A stretch of 56,000 bases of DNA, taken from assembly GCA_029204225.1 (NCBI GenBank), contig CM055108.1, positions 15,962,722 through 16,018,721 on the forward strand. Reading direction: 5' to 3'. The DNA comes from Diphasiastrum complanatum (taxonomy: Eukaryota > Streptophyta > Lycopodiopsida > Lycopodiales > Lycopodiaceae). Below the pieces are notes generated by a model, which made no database searches, was not told where the DNA came from, and saw only the letters and a list, made by a program, of their open reading frames with translations. The position numbers and the translations under genes were made by a program. Of this stretch, positions 33,153 through 43,440 are shown one piece after another (position 1 is the first letter of the stretch; the number at the start of each line of letters is the position of its first letter).

Positions 33153-34122
33153 TTATGGTTTCACTTGAAGATCTGAACCTATAGTGTATACTGCAAATGC
33201 TATATCAGGCCTGGTGTTGTCTGCTAGATATAACAATGATCCAATCAGCCTGCGATAGGGTGTATTGGCCATTCGCTTCTCTTCCTCGAGACTCTGTGGA
33301 CAATCTGCCTTGCTCAGTATAGTTTCAGATATCATGGGAGTATGCACTTTCGAGTGTACTTTTGTTGGTGAAGATACAACTTACCACCTTCAAAGTCTCT
33401 CTCGATCTGCAAGCCTAGATAGAATTTTGCTTCTCCTAGGTCAGCAATCTCAATTATTCCAGAAATGTCACTTTTGACATCTGAAATTAACTTCTCTTTT
33501 TCAGAAGATAAGCTTGTCATCAACATAAATTTTGGACATGCTTGATATAGACATTTGATTCAGCAAATAGAGGTTGAAGCCTAAAGAACGTAGAGCTTCG
33601 TCCTTCTTTCTATACCATTGTCTGGCTGTTTGTTTCAGACCATAAATGCGTTTATTCATGTGACATCCGTATTCTGGATATTCTTGGCTTACAGAACCAA
33701 GTGGTTGGTCCATGAATAAATCTTCTTCCAATTCTGCATGCAAGAAAGCAGTCTTCTCATCCACAATATGGATTTTCAGATCATGAGCCACTGCATACAC
33801 GGATAACAAGCGAATTGATGTGTGTTTTAATACCAGTGAGAAAGTATCAGTGTAGTCGATTCCATATTTCTGTGAAAAATCTTTTGCAACCAACCTTGCT
33901 TTGTATCTAATGTTTTTTTCCATCAGGACCTGTTTTGATCTTGTAGATCCACTTGCATTTCACTGGTTTTCTACCATCAGGTATAGGTGGAAGTGTCCAT
34001 ACATTGTTCTTATACATGGATGACATTTTGTCCTCCATTGCTTGAATCCAGCGATCTTTATTTGGTCTGTCAATAGCTTTCTCAAATGTTTGAGGTTCGT
34101 CTGAGAAACCACAAAATTTCAT
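33153..34122 (-). pseudogene. Ty1/copia reverse transcriptase (frameshifted)
   Basis: In minus order: EKAIDRPNKDRWIQAMEDKM and NNVWTLPPIPDGRKPVKCKW (33907-34122), ARLVAKDFSQKYGIDYTDTF and VDEKTAFLHAELEEDLFMDQ, YGLKQTARQWYRKKDEAL (33501-33923), the catalytic region as SKIYVDDKLIF (YVDD kept), then IADLGEAKFYLGLQIERDF and PYRRLIGSLLYLADNTRPDI (33153-33526). RNase H is truncated at ~33180. At least three frame changes. It is part of the same element as the integrase to its right. Confidence 0.93.
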
Positions 34123-34239
34123 AGCTGTATTTGTTAAAACATCCTGATTATACCTTTATGGTGGTTTTTGTTGTCTGTCAGATCCTCTCACAGGTGGTTT
34201 CGAGTTTGATTCTGCAGTTTCGGGTATGACCTTTTTGCT

Positions 34240-35480
34240 AGAATTCAAACTGGTGATTTGAGTCTGTCAGATACTCGATCTTGAATTCCCTCTGAATATG
34301 ATAATTCTCGTTCTTTTTATGTTTACTTTACTTCTATCGTTGGTAGCTCATAATAATTTTTGAGAATTTCATAGTTGACTAAATCATTGTCGGTTATGTA
34401 TTTCAACTCATCGAATTTAACATCTTGAGCAATTTTTATTTTGCCAGTTTCAGGTACATAGGCTCGATAATATGACAAATGTAACTCGAATCCTACCAGA
34501 AAACCTTATTCTATCTTTTCATCGAGTTTCTTTCCACCATATCTCATGAGGAGTTTTATCCGGTATTCGAGATTTCAGAATTCAATTCTGAAGATAATTC
34601 GATGTAGCCATTGCTTCTGCCCACAACTGTTTTGGTGCTTTTGCATGAGCATACACCTAATAGCTTTCATAAGTGTACAATTCCTTCGTTCAACTATTTC
34701 ATTGTGCTGAGGTGTGTACAATGCAGTCTTCATATGCATAACAGCCTTGAATTTGTTGGAAATGTACTTACCTCCACAATTTGTGCGAATCTGCTTCAAC
34801 TTATTGCTTGTCTGTTTTGAATTGGTAATTTGAGTATGTCAGGTACTCGATCTTGAACTCCCTCTAAATCTGGTAATTCTAGTTCATCTTCTGCTTGCTT
34901 TACTTTTGTCGTTGGTAGCTCATAATAATTTTTGAGAATTTCATAGCTGACTAAATCACTGTCGGTTATGTATTTCAACTCATCGAATTTAACATCTCGA
35001 GCAATTTTTATTCTGCAAGTTTTGGGTACATAGACTCGATAATATGATGAATGTAACTCGAATCCTACTAGAAAACCTTGTTCTATCTTTTCATCGAGTT
35101 TCTTTCTCAACTTGTCTGGTATGTGCATGTAAACTTCGCATCCGAATGTCCGAACATGTGTTAGATTTGGCTTCGACTTCCACCATATCTCATGAGGAGT
35201 TTTATCCGGTATTCGAGATTTCAAAATTCGATTCTGAAGATAATTCGATGTAGCCACTGCTTTCGCCCACAACTGTTTTGGTGCTTTTGCATGAGCCATC
35301 ATACACCTAGCAGCTTCCATAAGTGTACGATTCCTTGGTTCAACTATTCCATTGTGTTGAGGTGTGTAAGATATAGTCTTCGTATGCATAATACCTCGAT
35401 CAATACAGTAAGCCTTGAATTCGTTGGAAATGTACTCACCTCCACGATCTGTGTGAATCTGCTTCAACTTATTGCCTATC
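34240..35480 (-). repeat. Partial tandem duplication inside copia integrase
   Basis: 34240-34815 repeats 34816-35480 in the same orientation (GATACTCGATCTTGAA.TCCCT, GTTGGTAGCTCATAATAATT, CCACCATATCTCATGAGGAG, CTGCTTCAACTTATTGC). The left copy lacks ~74 bp present at 35107-35180 and is more degraded. The event duplicated the integrase C-terminal half. Confidence 0.9.
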
Positions 35481-35647
35481 TGCTTCTCAGTACAATTCGT
35501 ATACTCAACGAATTTCTTGAAAGTCTTAGATTTAGTACAAATAAAGTATACTACAACGAACTTGCTGAAGTCATTAATAGACGTAATGAAGTACTTTGCA
35601 TCACCCAACGACAATATTCCAAATGGTCCACAAATATTTGAATGCAC
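34796..35647 (-). pseudogene. Ty1/copia integrase (core and C-terminal part)
   Basis: 283-codon open frame. Catalytic core: Asp in the MHSNICGPFG context (D replaced by N at the first acidic position, residue ~3), Asp in IHTDRGGEYISNEF (~85), Glu in NGIVEPRNRTLMEA, where R or Q usually follows E (~125). Then KAPKQLWAKAVATSNYLQNR, KTPHEIWWKSKPNLTHVRTF and the GKL/linker end EDELELPDLEGVQDRVP. The HHCC finger sits in 35551-35808 (shifted). The first catalytic Asp is lost, so the enzyme would be inactive. Confidence 0.92.
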
Positions 35648-36260
35648 AATTTCAAGTTAGTTGCTTTATAAACATCCTTCCTGAAAAGTGTTTTGGTCAT
35701 TTTGCCTTTAAGACAAGATTTGTAGGTTGTTTGAATATCTATACAACTGATTTCAACTACTTCGATTTGTTGACTTTTGTTGGCTTGGTACAAGGCTTCC
35801 ATGTTCATGTGACATAGCCTCTTGTGCCTCAGAATATCTATTGATTCTTGAGTTTGATTGGCTTGTTCGATTCAAGTTCGAATGTTCAAGTGATACAAAT
35901 TTCCTTCTCTGTTGCCTTTAGCAACTAGGTTATCAGAATCTTCATCGAACAATTTACAAGAGTTCTTTGTAAAGGATACTGACATGCCTGTGTCGACTAT
36001 CTTTGCTACGGATAGAAGATTTTTGTCAAGAGTAGAGACATAGAGAACTTCCTTCAGTTTCTTGTCACCCTGATTCGTGTCCAGCCATAGTACACCAGTT
36101 CCATCAACTACGTGTTTAGAACCATCTCCAAGTATGATGAATCTCGAATAATTTGTCTTCTTGTACTCAAATAAAATTTGTTTGAGCAAACAAAATGTGA
36201 GGTGGCTCCCGAATCAAGTACTACTTCTTGAATTTTTGAAACTGATGAACAACATAGATC
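35648..36260 (-). pseudogene. Ty1/copia protease and GAG_pre-integrase
   Basis: Protease active site DSGATSHF is readable at ~36200-36235 (minus), followed in another frame by YSRFIILGDGSKHVVDGTGV and LKEVLYVSTLDKNLLSVAKI (35872-36189). GAG_pre-integrase sequence (YHLNIRT, then a SCLKGKMTKTLF segment) leads to the integrase finger. Frames are broken at ~35870 and ~36190. Confidence 0.9.
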
Positions 36261-36468
36261 AGCACTAACATATGTTGCTGAGTTTCTTGTCGTCCTATCT
36301 TCTGCTACTCTTGAACATTATACTTTGTCTTCGACATACTTTGAATTTGAAGGTTCACTTCGATTCTGCTCCTTTTTGTTTCTGGGATTCTGATAACAGT
36401 CAACTACTGCATGACCCCGTTATGACAATGAATGCATTCAATCTTTGGATTTAACCAGCACTTGTCTT

Positions 36469-36714
36469 CTATGTGACATGATCTTTTGCATCTGTTGCAA
36501 ATCTTCCTATCACCAGATTTTTTTTTTTGTTTTCCAGATTGTTGTTCATCTGTCTAGGACTCATTCTTTCTAGACTCCCTCTTAAACTTAGACTTCTTAG
36601 AAGATTTATTCTTCTGAGTAAATAGAGCATTTTCGGAATCACCATTGTCGTCATAGTGTTCACGAGCTTCTACTTCCTCTTTGACTCCGTCTATTGTCTT
36701 TTAAAGTGATTGTT
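36469..36714 (-). pseudogene. Ty1/copia gag C-terminus with zinc knuckle
   Basis: Acidic/basic tail followed by CNRCKRSCHIEDKCW at 36450-36500 in minus sense, an intact C-x2-C-x4-H-x4-C pattern. The gag N-terminus is gone: an LTR-like repeat begins at ~36718. Confidence 0.8.
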
Positions 36715-36717
36715 GTG

Positions 36718-37400
36718 GAAATTCTACAAAATTGGACCAAGAATGGATCCTAAAATGATCTACAAGAGTGATTGGATATTAGATACAATTGATCTACCAA
36801 TCTACACAAGATTAAAATCAATCTAGGTCAAATTTAGATGAGAAAATCTAACAAGAACAATCATAAATGAAAGGGAATTGTACTTGTTTGTTTCACACGT
36901 GTGAAAACATGTCAGAGTACAGACTCCAGCATGAAATCAAAGTACAATATGATAGGAACTCAAAACTATCAAGAAAAATCAAGGCAAATGATGAAATTGA
37001 CAAGAATTGCCTCCAAAACCAAGATTGGTGTTGCTTAATAATTACGGCCAAATGTGGCTCTATATATATAAAAAGTGGGAGCTTGTGGTACTGATCATCC
37101 CTCTCATCTCACATGTGTGAGGGTGCTTTGTCATGTGATGATTCATCATGCAAATCTCTAGATTGATGCCATGTGGCATATGACTAAAAAACATGATTTT
37201 GGCCTTTTTAGCCAATAGAACTTGATTTAAACTATATGTGCAAGCTTTATGATTGTACTACATGAAAAGTACATTTATTTCACACGTGGGAATAGGCTCC
37301 ACACATGTGTAATCATCCTATATACATAGATTTGGCCTTGACCAAGCATAATTTTTGTATTTTTCACACTCTACCACAAAAATCTAGCTTGATAAAAAAC
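36718..37400 (-). repeat. LTR-like repeat with CACGTG palindromes
   Basis: Partner of 30668-31650 in inverted orientation. Contains the perfect 16-bp palindrome TTTCACACGTGTGAAA (36891-36906) and related sites near 37107-37118 and 37282-37312. It starts TTGTTGTGGAAATTC on plus, compatible with an LTR end CCACAACA in minus sense. No PBS is seen at the border, so the LTR identity is tentative. Confidence 0.55.
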
Positions 37401-37494
37401 TAGATGATCTTGAACTTGACTCCATGGGTTGAATTGGTCTTTGCTGGTTCAAAAGGTATAGAGATCAGCCAATGAGCTTGATGTTGATCCGAGA

Positions 37495-38387
37495 TCACCA
37501 TATCCATGATAGTGCTTCTTTGATGTTGACATCTTTGATGAACTTGAGAGCTTTGCACCATCCTAGCACCTCCAAAATTGATTCCTTCCAAATTTCATGT
37601 AGATGCTTGACCTTGAGGCTTGCTCCTTCTTCATGTGCATGCTCCTCCATGAGGAAATAAATATTTCTTCTTGACTTATTAGGATCACAAAGATCGAACA
37701 TCATGTTACCACGATCTAGAGAATTAGACTCATCCAAATTGGCAAGACTATGCATGCTATAATAACAAAGTGTTTGCATCATATCTTCATGCTTGTTTAC
37801 CATGCTAATCTGAGATCCAATGAGGCTAAATACTTTATTATGGAGATAAGTGTCTTTAAAAGATGATTCACTTACTCTCATAAAGAGTTTACAATTTGCC
37901 TCAATACTTAAAAAAAGACAATTTTTCAAATTATGAGTGAACAAATCACTTTTGCTCTTGCATGACTCAAGAGCATACATTTGATGAAATAACCAATTGC
38001 TTTCTAATTGATTTAAAACCAATTTCAAACTTTTAAGAACATCATCTATGTTCTCAAGAGATACTTCATACTCAACTAGTATGGTTTTACTCCAATTTTG
38101 AGATGCAATGATCTCACTAAAGCAAATTGATTCATCAAATGTCATAAGAGAAGTAAGTATGAGATGTATACCACATGAGATATGCTCCTCTTTCCTTTGA
38201 AGTGTGAGCCACATGGGCTCAACCATGTTTCTTGAGTTTCTTTTTGGAATCACAACTTGAGAAGGTCTCTCCTCCTCAATCCTTGGCACACTCGAACCTT
38301 GAGAAGGATTCTCCTCCTCAATCCTTGGCACACTTGAACCTTGAGATGACTCTTTAAGATCCTCTTCATGGTGCTCCTTCTTAAAAC
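37495..38387 (-). CDS. Unrecognised open reading frame, ~297 codons open
   Basis: Open from a TAG at 38388-38390 to the stop at 37495. There is no ATG near the beginning: the frame enters as GFKKEHHEEDLKESS and repeats SSVPRIEEE(N/R)PSQ twice, so it may be an exon (an AG precedes it) or a 5'-truncated gene. The repeat is followed by a basic segment and PMWLTLQRKEEHISCGIH, then a mostly helical Ser/Leu/Lys-rich body with ILVEYEVSLENIDDVLKSLK and LVLNQLESNWLFHQMYALES, and the end HEIWKESILEVLGWCKALKF. I recognise no Gag, Pol or host domain. It lies upstream, in minus sense, of the LTR-like repeat at 36718-37400, so it could also be retroelement-associated. One uninterrupted frame of this length is unusual amid so much decay. 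Confidence 0.45.
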
Positions 38388-38494
38388 CCTAATTTAGATT
38401 GACTTACAAAGCTAAGGTAAGGATTATAGGAGGTGTATCAATGGAATAGAAATGAAAACCAAAGAAAATTGAATGTGATAAGGGAGAATGGAAA

Positions 38495-38496
<2 letters not shown>

Positions 38497-38580
<84 letters not shown>
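38497..38580. repeat. (GA)n microsatellite, 84 bp
   Basis: Perfect GA dinucleotide repeat. Confidence 0.97.
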
Positions 38581-38582
<2 letters not shown>

Positions 38583-38599
38583 ATAGTCACCACAAACAC

Positions 38600-38985
38600 A
38601 CTTGACAAGAAGCTCCCACTTGCAACTACTCTCAACTACTATGTGTGATGTTATTATAATGTTTGAACATTGAGTATCAAATTGTTTGTACATATCATGA
38701 ACATCCATGAACTCACTCATGCTTAAAATGCATATGTGAAATCAAGAACCCATTGGTGCTTAGAATACACACTTGAGATGAAGCTCCCACTTGCAACTAC
38801 TCTCACCTACTATTGTGCGACATTATTGTACTTTTTGAACATCGAGTATTAAAATGTTTGTACAACAGAAACATCCATAAACTCACCTACTATTGTGTGA
38901 CGTTATTGTACTGTTTGAACATAGAGTATTAAAATGTTTGTACATCAAGGACATCCATGAACACACTCGCTTAAAATGCATATTG
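38600..38985. repeat. Local ~77-bp direct repeats
   Basis: CTCA(A/C)CTACTAT.GTG(T/C)GA followed by TTATT.TA.T.TTTGAACAT and TTTGTACA occurs at 38629, 38806 and 38883. AAGCTCCCACTTGCAACTAC occurs at 38609 and 38782. GGTGCTTAGAAT recurs three times near 38755-39035. No coding seen. Confidence 0.8.
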
Positions 38986-39468
38986 ATATCGGAACCCACT
39001 GGTGCTTAGAATGCACATGTGAGATCTCCGAAGTCATTTGTGCTTAGAATGTCTATGGTCAAAACAAGTAGAGGAATTTGAAAGAAGATGTGTCCCTTAA
39101 GATAGAGGACATCACCCAAGATTGGGTGGGAGTGTGCATGCCATAGATAAAAGCTCTTACACAAACCCATCCTAACTATGTCAATATTCTACTCATTTCA
39201 CTTTTTCCTCTTCTCCTTTTTCCTTTCTCCCTTCTCTGTCCTCGAGAACAAAAAACGAAGGGAATAGAGCAAAGTTGACAGCTTTGATCGCCTTCTTTTG
39301 ATCTTAAAATGCAGCTCACATTCTGCTCAACTTCTCTCTCTTACGATCTGAACCCACCTCTCATTTCACTGCAACAACAACCACAAGCAAAAGCCTTTGC
39401 CTCTCATACTCAAGGAAGTCAGACTCTTCGTTGAAGGATAGGCGGTGTCAGGGTCTGTTGGTTGCGCC
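38986..39468 (+). other. Upstream region of the host gene candidate
   Basis: Contains a pyrimidine-rich stretch at 39195-39245 (TTTTTCCTCTTCTCCTTTTTCC-type), common near plant transcription starts, before the ATG at 39469. I cannot place a TATA box. Confidence 0.4.
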
Positions 39469-40065
39469 ATGGCTTCTCTGATTCAAAGCTCTATACCGCT
39501 ATCTGTCCCCCGTGCTTGGAAGGGAAGGCGTTGGATTCCTTGGTCTGAACTCAGCCCCTGGAGAGCTGCCTCTCAGGGACGCAATCGGAAGCACCCATAC
39601 ACTTTGCATTCAAGGAAAAGTTCAGATTCACCATTTTCTTTCCCACAGGTGTGATGCTATGTGTGGTTTTGAGTAGTATGAATATTCCCTTATGTTTTGA
39701 AAAAGTGCTGTATGTCACTCCATGAAGATAGATATGGCATTGCATCTCTTTGAATTGGTTTTTGTTTTTGTTTTCCCTTATCGGAGTTGATAAAGGCTGT
39801 ATTTTTGTGCATTTGGCTTCCTGCCTGTGCTTAAAAGTTATTGTTACAAATGTGGACTGTGTAGTTATGAAGTGCCTTATTTTTGTATGTTGTGCAGAGA
39901 GGCCAGCTTCGTTGTGCTTTTTGGACCGGTTCATCAGGTGGTAACAATAACCCTGAATTTTGGGTCAGAAGTGCAGAACGAAAGGAAGATGGAACTTCTG
40001 ACCGCTCTTCCATATCTTCTTCAAGTGATTCATGGTTGTCGAGGCTGCTGAAGGCAAGGTTTTAG
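39469..40065 (+). CDS. Candidate host gene, two exons (39469-39648, 39898-40065)
   Basis: The ATG lies in a strong context (GCCATGG). Exon 1 gives 60 codons, MASLIQSSIPLSVPRAWKGR onward. A GT-AG intron of 249 bp (39649-39897) follows, with phase 0 on both sides and a T-rich tract before TTGTGCAG. Exon 2 reads RGQLRCAFWTGSSGGNNNPE and then SSISSSSDSWLSRLLKARF before a stop, 116 residues in all. The Ser/Arg-rich, acidic-poor N-terminus looks like an organelle transit peptide (inference). The end may really be a splice donor (AAG|GTTTTAG near 40056), in which case these are the first exons of a longer gene cut off by retroelement sequence at ~40560. Family not recognised. It is the only non-transposon gene I can support. 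Confidence 0.5.
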
Positions 40066-40564
40066 TGAAATTTACACTCTCATGCTGTGTCACAAATCAC
40101 ATTTCTTAGAAAGAACTTAATGCCAAATTCATACTGCAATTCTTTCAGCTACAGATAGGAAGATCACAATAATGTGGAAAAGAATAGAACTCATAGTGTA
40201 ACTAGTTTCTAGATAATATGATTTTGACTTTACGTCAAGACATTGAGTAGTTAGAGGGTATGCCAGTACTTCCAGTCAAGAAGCATCTTTAAACTTTAAA
40301 ACTCTTAATAGTGGTCTAATTGACCCTTTTTGAGTCCTTTTGTCAATTTTTTTTTTGTGAGGATGTCTACCGCCATTTCATCTTTTTGCAATATACTCTA
40401 AATGCTCCCTGATACGCGATGTGACATAGATCCAGCTGATCAACCTGAGAGTACTTGACATTGGACACCACTAATCTTGAGTTATCTCGAGTTTTACTTT
40501 AGTTAGTGCCTAACCTAATTAGACTACCCTAATTGGCTATTAGCTGTGGAAAATCCCTAGTTAG
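40066..40564 (+). other. Intron-like or 3' flank of the host gene candidate
   Basis: T-rich, with no reading frame or retroelement motif. Either intron 2 or downstream sequence. Confidence 0.4.
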
Positions 40565-41510
40565 TTAGGGTCTTAATATACTTTCTTCCCTCTGGTTTTC
40601 CTTAGAAATGAAGTACAAAAACAAGCTTCCAAAGCTCTCCCACAAATAGTCATCCTGTTTAGTAATTTCAAAGTCTAACTTCTCGGTATACGTCTGAATA
40701 GACAAAGACGCCCGAGAGACTCTTTCATCCCAAACCTCTGTTCCCTTACCATCTGGCATCTCAACAATATATCGGTAATCAGATGGAACAGTAGGTAAGC
40801 GAAGCTTCCTCACCACGTGAGAATCGATAGTATTATTCGAGGAACCGGTGTCAAATAAAACGAGCACGTCATGACCTTCTAGCTTCCCCCTCATGCGTAT
40901 TAGTTCATTATTTGGAAACTGATAAGCTTCATGCGCCTTGTTGGACAAATAACAAACTGGTGCCTCTGGAACAAGCTTTTGCACCGAAATAGTCATGACA
41001 CGATGAGTGTCCTCATCGTCACTTACCAACAAGTCATCCAAAATTTCCTCATCCTTGCCCTCATCTTGACGTTGCTGTAAAAGATGGAGCTTCTTGCCCG
41101 TGCGTCGAGGACAATCTTTGAAAAATGCTTGCCAAGACAAAAAACATAATCCGTCTTTCTTGGCCTTTTCCTTTTGCTCTGGACTAAGGGGAGACTTGTC
41201 GTAAGCACGACGAGCCATAGGAGATGCCGATTTCCGCTTCAACGTTTGCTGCATCTGGATAGGATCCTTCTGCGAAAAGTCCTTTTGACCAGCTTGGCTT
41301 GACTTTCGCGAACCCTTCTTCTGTGGCCAACTTGCTACTCCAAATTCACCCTTGTTGCGCACATTACCTTCAAAATTGAGTGTTGTTGCAACTGCCTCTT
41401 CCAAGGTTTTGCAACCTTCATTAAGGATTGAAGGCCTCAAGTCCTCGCGGAGTCCAATGCCGAAGCTCCACTTTCTCTCTCTAGAATGAGCTGTTCTCTC
41501 TGTAGAACGA
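40565..41510 (-). pseudogene. Gypsy Gag C-terminus and aspartic protease (element E)
   Basis: A 319-codon open frame on the minus strand that runs straight out of the PBS with no ATG, so the true start has been lost. LREDLRPSILNEGCKTLEEA matches the end of a Ty3 Gag core. The zinc knuckle has been altered by compensating indels: LCFLSWQAFFKDCPRR lacks the second Cys and the His, and the other frame keeps FCLGKHF. Protease active site VLVLFDTGSSNNTIDSHVV at ~215-235 is intact and is the same subfamily as at 20682-20996. The frame stops before RT. The Gag N-terminal ~200 residues were deleted between PBS and 41460. Confidence 0.85.
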
Positions 41511-41524
41511 GGCTCTGATACCAA
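41511..41524 (-). promoter_or_regulatory. PBS of element E (tRNA-iMet)
   Basis: GGCTCTGATACCAA on plus, i.e. TTGGTATCAGAGCC in element sense, one base from the LTR. Confidence 0.9.
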
Positions 41525-41525
41525 T

Positions 41526-41735
41526 TGTCACAAGCAAGTCTCTCCAAGCTCGTGAATCCTAGAAGGCCGGTCTGACAGCTTGTCAGACGATTACATCGGG
41601 TCACTGCTTGTGACACACCAGTCCCAGCTCGAGACAGATGTCCACTCCGGTCACTGGCTTTGACGACTGTCGGCCGTAGGCCCTCAAGTAACTGGTCGTG
41701 CCGAGGTCATGTTAGAGCGAGACCGGGCTCTAACA
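41526..41735 (-). repeat. 5' LTR of element E (210 bp)
   Basis: In minus sense TGTTAGAGCCCGG...GCTTGTGACA, TG...CA bounded, directly before the PBS. No second copy is found, so the element is truncated on its 3' side at ~40560. Confidence 0.75.
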
Positions 41736-42260
41736 CACACCATCTTAGCATGGAAGCAATGCCTATTCATGCCAAAAGCACCTCCCTTCTCATTCCTCCT
41801 CTTCCACTATAAAGATAGACATTGTCATTTAGAGAAAGGCACCCACCTTTGAACAGTTGAATGAGATACTTTTGCAAGAAGAGATCAGAAGGAAAAATCT
41901 CATGGCAACGCAAGACTTTGTTGAGCAAGTTTTGCTATCAAGAAGAACTAGTTTTGTGGGAATAAGAACAAGTTCAAGGTTCAAGGAGGTAAAAGAGAAT
42001 AAGGTTTTGAAAAACAGGAAGTGGAGCAAAGATTTACAATGATGCAAATTGATGACAATCAAGGCATAAAAACACATCTTAACACTCATGGGGGATCTTA
42101 GCATGAAGTCCGTCCATGTTTGACATGTAAATTTTACCATTTCGTTTCAACTAACTTGCTGTCACGGTGTATGTCAAAATTGTGTGCCTCCTTGGAGCCT
42201 TTGAGATGTCGCGATTCTGTTGTGCAATAGCCCACACAAGCTTACAGTGCACTGTTGAGC
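41736..42260. other. No recognisable gene
   Basis: Short frames only, with no retroelement motif supported. Confidence 0.4.
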
Positions 42261-42269
42261 TTACCTAAT

Positions 42270-43440
42270 CTCATCGATGAGTTGACTTTCAACGACTATG
42301 AGGGACATTTAATATTATTTGAGATAATGCATCAGCAACCACATTCTCCTTGCCTTTTTTGTGAAGGATTTCCAAGTGGAACTCTTGCATGAATTCAACC
42401 CACCTAGCCTAGCAGGCTCTCAATTCAGCTTGATTACATAAATATTTGAGATTATGGTGATCAATATATACATAAACTTTGGCACCATATCAATAGTGCC
42501 GCCACACCTTGAGTGAATCTATCATTGCATAGGATTTCATCTCATGTGTCAGGCACCTCCGTTGAGTGGGAGTTAGCTTTTTACTTTCAAAAGCCATTGA
42601 CCTTCCCTCTTGGCTGAGGATTGCCCCTACTACAATGTCGCTATCATCGGTCTCTTAATGAAATGACTTTTGGGAGTCAACAATTTTGAGCCTAGCAGAC
42701 GCCACTGCCTCCTTTAATGCCTCAAAGCTGTCCAAACTTCATTTCCTTTGATAGTTGAAAGGTTATCTACATGTAACTGGTTCATTAATGGCACAATTGA
42801 CTCGTTGTAATTCTCACCGAGTCTGTGATAAAATATGCAAAAGCCTAGGAATGATTGCAACTGATGTATATTTGTCGGCCAGGGCCAACTTAATATCCCA
42901 GGCACCTTGGTTGGGTCCACAACAGTTCCCTTTGTCATCACTATGTGACTCGGGTAAATCACTTGAGTCTTAACTTGATCTTCTTATCATTGGCATAGGA
43001 AACACTGTTTCGCAATGTCCTAGATAACGTCCTTGATGCCCTCTGTGGTTAGGAATCGACTTATTGTAGACTAGGATGTCATCGATAAAATTAACGACAA
43101 ACCTACTCATATAGTCCTTGAGTAAGGTCGTTCATTAGCATCAGGAACATCACATGGAGCGTTGGTCACTTCAAAGGGACACATGCCCAAAGCATGTACG
43201 AATTGTTGTCCTTGGCACATCATGCCCCCGAATACGGATCTTCTAATAGGTACCTTTAAGATCGATCTTCTTGACAACCTTTGTTTTATGCAATGCATCC
43301 AACAAATCATCTATTCATGGCATATGATACTTGGGCTTTATTGTGATTGTATTCAAGCCACAATGATCTACACACATCTTGAAGATCCATCTTTCTTCTT
43401 CACCAACAAAATTGGTGAAGAGAAGGCTGATTAGTTAGGT
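42270..43440 (-). pseudogene. Highly degraded gypsy RT-RNase H
   Basis: In minus order: RT words DLLDALHKTK-like and IDLKG with a corrupted FGH and EVTNAPCDV (43107-43330); TVVDPTKVPGILSWPWPTNI and QLQSFLGFCIFYHR (42714-42962) at the RT/RNase H connection; RNase H with DDSDIVVGAILSQEGR, AFESKKLTPTQRR and NVVADALS (42300-42700). Stops are frequent, and the YIDD segment is not clearly readable at 43080-43110. LTRs are not found. Confidence 0.8.
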
